Shown: positions 34,159 to 37,790 of the stretch, piece by piece
How the letters are laid out: each line of letters opens with the position of its first letter
How positions within the stretch are numbered: the first letter of the stretch is position 1
NCBI GenBank assembly: GCA_003643835.1
Contig: QMKX01000014.1
Coordinates: 1 to 37,790, forward strand
Origin: Campylobacterota bacterium
GTDB taxonomy: Bacteria > Campylobacterota > Campylobacteria > Campylobacterales > Arcobacteraceae
Direction of reading: 5' to 3'
Length of the DNA: 37,790 nucleotides
Position numbers and translations under genes: made by a program
Notes under the pieces: generated by a model
Told to the model about the DNA's origin: nothing
What the model saw: the letters and a program-made list of their open reading frames with translations, nothing else
Databases searched by the model: none

Positions 34159-35130
34159 TCAGCCACCTGTCTCATAAAATGCTCTCGATGATATCTCGTT
34201 TTCGTTTGTATTTTTTGACCATTTGTTTTTCTCTGGTTTGTTTAACAGCACCTTTTCAAGCATCGCACATGCCCCATCTATGTCATCGTTTTGCACTGCT
34301 TCTTTGATACTTAGGGCATCTTCAAAATACAAACAAGGTATCAAAAATCCCTCTGCTGTGAGTCTAATACGGTTGCAACTTTCGCAAAAATCATCTTCAT
34401 ATGGCTCTATTATACCAAACTGGTATCCATTTTCCAGCTCATAATATGCTGCCACGCTTGTATTTTGTCTTGGCAATTTTTTAAAACTATATTTTGACGA
34501 TATGGTATTTAATATATCTTTTGCTTTTAAACCTACGATATCAGCAGATGCCAATGAGTTTTCCATATACTCTATGAATCTTACAGGAAATTTTAACTCT
34601 TGACAATACTGCAATATATCCAATATCTCGTGGTCGTTTATACCTTCAAGTGGCACGCAATTTATCTTGACACCAAGTCCTACATCTCTGGCTTTTTCTA
34701 TGCCTGCTATGACATCGTCATAAACATCTTTTTGTGATATTTTTATAGTTGTTTGTTTGTCAAGTGAATCAAGTGATACATTGATCCTACGAAGTCCTGC
34801 ATCTTTGAGAAGCTTTGCTGTTTGTTTAAGCAAAAAACCATTTGTTGTAAGACACAAATCAATATCTGGTTTATAATCGCTAATCATCTTGATAAATATA
34901 TGCAACCTTTCTCGCAAAAGTGGTTCGCCACCTGTGATTCGTATCTTGGTTACTCCTTTGTCTATAGCTACTTTTACAAACTTGAACATATCTTCATAAC
35001 TCAATAAATTTTCTCTTGGCACCCACGAAAATGGCTTTTCTGGCATACAATACAAACATCTAAAATTGCATCGTTGGGTCACTGATATACGAAGATAATC
35101 AACAACTCTACCATGTCCATCTTTTAACAT
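34159..35130 (-). CDS. moaA: GTP 3',8-cyclase (molybdenum cofactor biosynthesis protein A)
   Basis: Radical SAM enzyme that starts molybdenum cofactor synthesis by converting GTP to 3',8-cyclo-GTP. 323 residues. N-terminal [4Fe-4S] motif CNFRCLYC (Cys21, 25, 28), SAM-binding TGGEPLLR, and the second cluster [18 protein letters not shown] in the C-terminal part. The essential C-terminal Gly-Gly is kept (FYETGG). Ribosome binding site AAGGAT. Divergent from argB, only 36 bp away; upstream of ribE. Confidence 0.96.
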   Translation of the reverse strand: MLKDGHGRVVDYLRISVTQRCNFRCLYCMPEKPFSWVPRENLLSYEDMFKFVKVAIDKGVTKIRITGGEPLLRERLHIFIKMISDYKPDIDLCLTTNGFLLKQTAKLLKDAGLRRINVSLDSLDKQTTIKISQKDVYDDVIAGIEKARDVGLGVKINCVPLEGINDHEILDILQYCQELKFPVRFIEYMENSLASADIVGLKAKDILNTISSKYSFKKLPRQNTSVAAYYELENGYQFGIIEPYEDDFCESCNRIRLTAEGFLIPCLYFEDALSIKEAVQNDDIDGACAMLEKVLLNKPEKNKWSKNTNENEISSRAFYETGG

Positions 35131-35166
35131 CTGTCTATCCTTTATAATTTTTCGCTATTATATCGT
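35131..35166. promoter_or_regulatory. Compact divergent promoter of moaA and argB
   Basis: Within 36 bp there is a TATAAT facing argB (35143-35148) and a TATAAT facing moaA (plus-strand ATTATA at 35157-35162). The two -10 boxes point in opposite directions and any -35 elements would lie inside the opposite gene's coding sequence. argB would have a very short leader without an obvious ribosome binding site. Confidence 0.45.
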
Positions 35167-36027
35167 ATGAAAATAAAACAAAAGAAAATCAGCACGCTTC
35201 TTGATGCCTTGCCATATATCAAGAAATTTTACGGCAAAACTATAGTCATAAAGTATGGTGGCTCAGCACAAACAAACGATGAACTTAAACAAAAATTTGC
35301 TTTGGATATATCTTTGTTGGTGCTTGTAGGTATCAAACCAGTTATAGTTCACGGAGGTGGAGAGAAAATATCGCAAATGCTCGATGCCCTTGATATCAAA
35401 TCAAGTTTTATAGATGGCCACAGAGTTACTTGTGCTCAAAGTATGAATATAGTAGAGATGGTGCTTAGCGGCTCTGTAAACAAAGAGATAACATCGCTTT
35501 TGAATTTTTATGGTGTCAAATCTATAGGCATAAGTGGCAAAGACAGCAACCTTATCAAAGCAAAAACAAAAGACAGCAGTGTTTATGGTTTCACTGGTGA
35601 TATTGTAAATGTAGACGGACAAGTTATAAACAACCTACTCTCAAACTCTTTGGTGCCAGTGATAGCACCTATAGGGTATAGTGGCGAGTTGTCTCACCCT
35701 GGATTTAATATCAATGCCGATATGGCTGCTTCAAAAATCGCCACAGCGATAAAAGCCGACAAAGTTCTGTTTTTGACCGATACCAAAGGTGTGTTAGACA
35801 AAGATGGCAAACTTTTAAGCTCTATGGATAGACAAAAGATAGAAAAATACAAAAAAGATGGCACCATAGTAGGCGGTATGATACCCAAGGTTGATAGCTG
35901 TATAGAGGCTATATACGGCGGAGTTGATAAAGCTCACATAATAGATGGAGCAGTTGAGCATAGTATTTTGCTTGAACTTTTCACCAGTGACGGCATAGGC
36001 ACACAAATTTTGAAAGATACAATATGA
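35167..36027 (+). CDS. argB: Acetylglutamate kinase
   Basis: Phosphorylates N-acetylglutamate in arginine synthesis. 286 residues of the amino-acid kinase family: IVIKYGGSAQ (phosphate-binding lysine and glycines), IVHGGGEKIS, DGHRVTC, GISGKDSNLI, NINADMAASKIA, KVLFLTDTKGV and GGMIPKVDSC. The N-terminal helix is of the length seen in arginine-regulated hexameric enzymes (about 20 residues before the first strand), so feedback inhibition is possible. Last codons overlap the NYN-LOTUS gene by ATGA. Confidence 0.96.
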   Translation: MKIKQKKISTLLDALPYIKKFYGKTIVIKYGGSAQTNDELKQKFALDISLLVLVGIKPVIVHGGGEKISQMLDALDIKSSFIDGHRVTCAQSMNIVEMVLSGSVNKEITSLLNFYGVKSIGISGKDSNLIKAKTKDSSVYGFTGDIVNVDGQVINNLLSNSLVPVIAPIGYSGELSHPGFNINADMAASKIATAIKADKVLFLTDTKGVLDKDGKLLSSMDRQKIEKYKKDGTIVGGMIPKVDSCIEAIYGGVDKAHIIDGAVEHSILLELFTSDGIGTQILKDTI

Positions 36028-36842
36028 ACGATATAAATACACAAGAGTCCCTACAAAAATTGGCAGTGCTTATAGATGCCGACAACGCACAAGCATCAGT
36101 GACAAATGGACTATTTGCAGAGATAGCAAAATTTGGCGATGTCTCGGTCAAACGAATATACGGAGACTTCACCTCTCCTCATAGCTCATCGTGGAAAAAA
36201 GTGCTTCAAGAACATGCTATAAAACCTATGCAACAGTTTGCTTATACTACTGGCAAAAATGCCACAGATAGCTCTATGATCATAGATGCTATGGATCTGT
36301 TATACACTCGTAGGTTCGATGGCTTTTGTCTCGTCACCAGCGATAGCGATTTTACTGGGCTTGCCATGAGACTCAAAGAAGCAGGACTTAAAGTATTTGG
36401 CTTTGGTGAGCAAAAAACTCCAAAAGCATTTCGCAATGCTTGCCATAAATTTATATTGACCGAACTCTTGCGACAAGACAACAACACAAACCAAAAAGAA
36501 CCAAGCAAACCAAACAATAGCAAAACTAAAACAACCAATGACAATCAAAATGAACCTAAACCAAAAGAAACAAAAGAAGCTCTCATAGCAACTATAGAAA
36601 AAGATAAAGTCTTAGATAAATTTATTTTACTTGCTATCGAAGAATCAAGCGATGACACTGGCTGGGCACAATTGGGCACGGTAGGAAGCTACCTCACTAA
36701 ACTTCAGCCAGACTTTGACCCAAGGTTATATGGATTTAAAAAGTTATCTGACCTGATCAAATCAAAAAAGAAGATATTTCAAACACAAGTGATACTATCA
36801 CCCAGTGGCACAGGCAAAAACTTATATATCAAAGCAAAATAG
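36024..36842 (+). CDS. NYN-domain protein with C-terminal LOTUS/OST-HTH domain
   Basis: 272 residues in two parts. The N-terminal NYN (LabA/PIN-like) ribonuclease fold carries the acidic residues of the family: VLIDADN (Asp18, Asp20), ATDSSMIIDAM (Asp82, Asp88) and VTSDSDF (106-110), then LKVFGFG. After a Lys/Asn/Thr-rich linker (about 153-187) comes a LOTUS/OST-HTH domain (about 190-270; AIEESSDDTGWAQLGTVGSY, DFDPRLYGFKKLSDLI), which binds RNA in other proteins. The combination suggests an RNA-directed nuclease or RNA-binding regulator; the target is unknown. It starts within argB (ATGA), so it is expressed together with an arginine gene. Confidence 0.85.
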   Translation: MNDINTQESLQKLAVLIDADNAQASVTNGLFAEIAKFGDVSVKRIYGDFTSPHSSSWKKVLQEHAIKPMQQFAYTTGKNATDSSMIIDAMDLLYTRRFDGFCLVTSDSDFTGLAMRLKEAGLKVFGFGEQKTPKAFRNACHKFILTELLRQDNNTNQKEPSKPNNSKTKTTNDNQNEPKPKETKEALIATIEKDKVLDKFILLAIEESSDDTGWAQLGTVGSYLTKLQPDFDPRLYGFKKLSDLIKSKKKIFQTQVILSPSGTGKNLYIKAK

Positions 36843-36858
36843 CCAAACATATGGGCTT

Positions 36859-37326
36859 TTATGCTTTTGTTCGCCGAAACTTGAGTGTGAGCTCCTTGTA
36901 GTCCTTGAGAGTGTCAGCCAACTCTCCTAAAAACATATCGGGAGCGAACTTGAGCATATCTTTGATATACTCTATCTTGTAGTTGGGTTTTGTTGGCAAG
37001 TCTGCCTGTGTCGCCGTAGAGCTATCAAACAGCTCTCGCTCCTCTTGTGTCAGAGTGCTTTTGATATGCTTGATATATAGTCGCCTATCATAAGCAGTAT
37101 CGCCAAACAGCAGTCCTACTGGTATGTTAAACACTCGTGCGACATATGGTAGCAACTCTACTCGCATACCGATTCTACCGATGAGATAAGCATATACAGC
37201 ATTGGTCGTAGGCACTTCGCCAGTGTTTGTCATCTTTGGTTCAAGTGCTACAAGTCGTCTATAAAACTCGATTTTGCTTATCTTTGTCTCTCTTATGTAG
37301 TGATTGATATGTTCGTATACTTCCAT
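36859..37326 (-). CDS. Small helix-turn-helix-like (XRE-type) protein
   Basis: 155 residues without membrane segments. The first half (YIRETKISKIEFYRRLVAL, then TTNAVYAYLIGRIGM and LLPYVARVFNIPVGLLFGD) has the layout of a lambda-repressor-like HTH fold, a recognition helix with a FNIPVGLLFG end as in XRE regulators. The second half is helical and charged (TLTQEERELF...ADTLKDYKELTLKF). Probably a DNA-binding regulator of unknown target. A TATAAT (37350-37355) lies upstream. Convergent with the NYN-LOTUS gene, 16 bp away. Confidence 0.6.
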   Translation of the reverse strand: MEVYEHINHYIRETKISKIEFYRRLVALEPKMTNTGEVPTTNAVYAYLIGRIGMRVELLPYVARVFNIPVGLLFGDTAYDRRLYIKHIKSTLTQEERELFDSSTATQADLPTKPNYKIEYIKDMLKFAPDMFLGELADTLKDYKELTLKFRRTKA

Positions 37327-37597
37327 GAGTGTTGTCCTGTGTTTTTCACATTATATAGATATTTTTGATACATAGTGTAGCCAAATAGCCGGATTAAGTT
37401 TCTTTAGATAAGATACAATACTTTTTGTATAAGTATCTGCCATATTTGTATAGTTTAAGACAAAAACTACACTTATCGTGCTGGTATCTATACGAGCAAG
37501 CAAAGCAAAAGCGGAGACTATCATAGGTCAAGAGTGCCTGAAGCAAGGCAAAGGGAAAGAGAAAGCACGACAAAGTGCGATAGAAAGGAAAATTTTC
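37327..37597. other. Intergenic region with hairpin
   Basis: No supported gene. Next to the HTH gene is its likely -10 (37350-37355). An imperfect inverted repeat lies at 37411-37421/37427-37438 (AGATACAATAC / GTATAAGTATCT), which might be an operator or a terminator. The stretch 37478-37597 is open on the plus strand and Lys/Ala/Gly-rich if translated, but without a convincing start. Confidence 0.4.
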
Positions 37598-37690
37598 ATG
37601 GAAGAAAATCAAAACATAGAGAAAAAAGGTTGGAGCTGGATGGGCTTCTTTTTTGGAGCATTTTATTATTATAATGTCTCCACAAAATAG
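37598..37690 (+). pseudogene. Gene remnant (DUF2628-like N terminus) cut by an insertion sequence
   Basis: An ATG with AAAGGA upstream opens MEENQNIEKKGWSWMGFFFG followed by AFYY and then runs into the IS end, stopping after 30 codons. The Trp/Phe/Gly pattern W-SW--FFFGAFYY is the opening of DUF2628-like membrane proteins, which continue with membrane helices that are absent here. The break coincides with the first bases of the IS3-family element at 37675. The rest of the gene, if still present, would lie beyond the window. Confidence 0.5.
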
Positions 37691-37790
37691 AACCGATTTA
37701 CAGCTCATTTTTATTCCTAAACGATACAATATAAAAAAGGATAAAATATGAGTAGAAAAAGAAGGACATATACCGCTGATTTCAAAGCAA
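37675..37790 (+). mobile_element. Left end of an IS3-family insertion sequence (partial)
   Basis: The element appears to begin at TGTCTCCACAAAATAGAACC (TG start as in IS3-family ends) and carries a transposase OrfA start 73 bp inside. The right end and any target duplication are outside the window, so the boundary is inferred. Confidence 0.6.
37748..37790 (+). CDS. IS3-family transposase OrfA, N terminus only
   Basis: The last 43 bases encode MSRKRRTYTADFKA, the standard beginning of the helix-turn-helix OrfA of IS3-family elements, which binds the terminal repeats. AGGA lies 6 nt before the ATG. The gene continues out of the window; an OrfB with DDE domain would be expected to follow. Confidence 0.8.
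   Translation, partial: MSRKRRTYTADFKA

Noticed and set aside
37394-37729. Minus-strand frame of 111 codons near the right end
   Set aside because: It spans the IS boundary and the remnant gene in antisense, is Cys/Phe-rich and has no ribosome binding site.

Overview
The window is a chromosomal segment of an AT-rich Campylobacterota (epsilonproteobacterial) genome. The signs are gene order and style: recA directly followed by eno, a small FtsB-like gene and an AMIN-domain gene; a tRNA cluster-tuf-rpmG-tRNA-Trp-secE-nusG-rplKAJL-rpoB-rpoC block; many 4-nt ATGA overlaps; strong use of ATA and TAT codons; and extended -10 promoters (TATGATATAAT) without clear -35 boxes. rpoB and rpoC are separate genes overlapping by 11 nt, not fused as in Helicobacter and Wolinella. 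Genus cannot be fixed from sequence alone.

Layout. 1-406: non-coding DNA with nested hairpin repeats. 407-4763 (minus): moaD, moaE, rho, hisC and an MFS transporter, closely packed. 4832-5662 (plus): tyrA behind its own promoter. 5663-8642: accessory, very AT-rich block with a frameshifted YcxB-like gene, a secreted TIMP/NTR-like protein, an unknown membrane-anchored protein, about 500 bp of decayed repeat-bearing DNA, and a small exported-protein gene without a recognisable start codon that runs into the 3' end of hisA. 8600-9304 (minus): hisA. 9424-10819: two PEBP (YbhB-like) genes, the first with its signal-peptide region deleted, separated by palindromic repeats.

10901-17611 (plus): one long probable operon, lemA, htpX-like, recA, eno, ftsB-like, AMIN protein, mraY and murD. 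Convergent to it, 35130-17627 (minus), runs the information-processing block: moaA, ribE, five tRNAs (Phe, Thr-TGT, Tyr, Gly, Thr-GGT), tuf, rpmG, tRNA-Trp, secE, nusG, rplK, rplA, rplJ, rplL, rpoB, rpoC and a secreted endonuclease/exonuclease/phosphatase-family protein. Long inverted repeats of 19-20 bp sit at four boundaries of this block (tRNA-Thr/tuf, tRNA-Trp/secE, nusG/rplK, rplL/rpoB), and a probable L10 autoregulatory leader precedes rplJ. 35167-36842 (plus): argB coupled to a NYN-LOTUS protein. 36859-37326 (minus): a small HTH-type protein. 37598-37790: a gene remnant cut by the left end of an IS3-family element whose transposase begins at 37748 and leaves the window.

No CRISPR array, prophage or complete defence system is visible. 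The points most worth following are the repeat families, the hairpins in the rpo/ribosomal block, the mismatched tRNA-Phe acceptor stem, the nuclease joined to rpoC, and the decaying accessory block at 5.7-8.6 kb.
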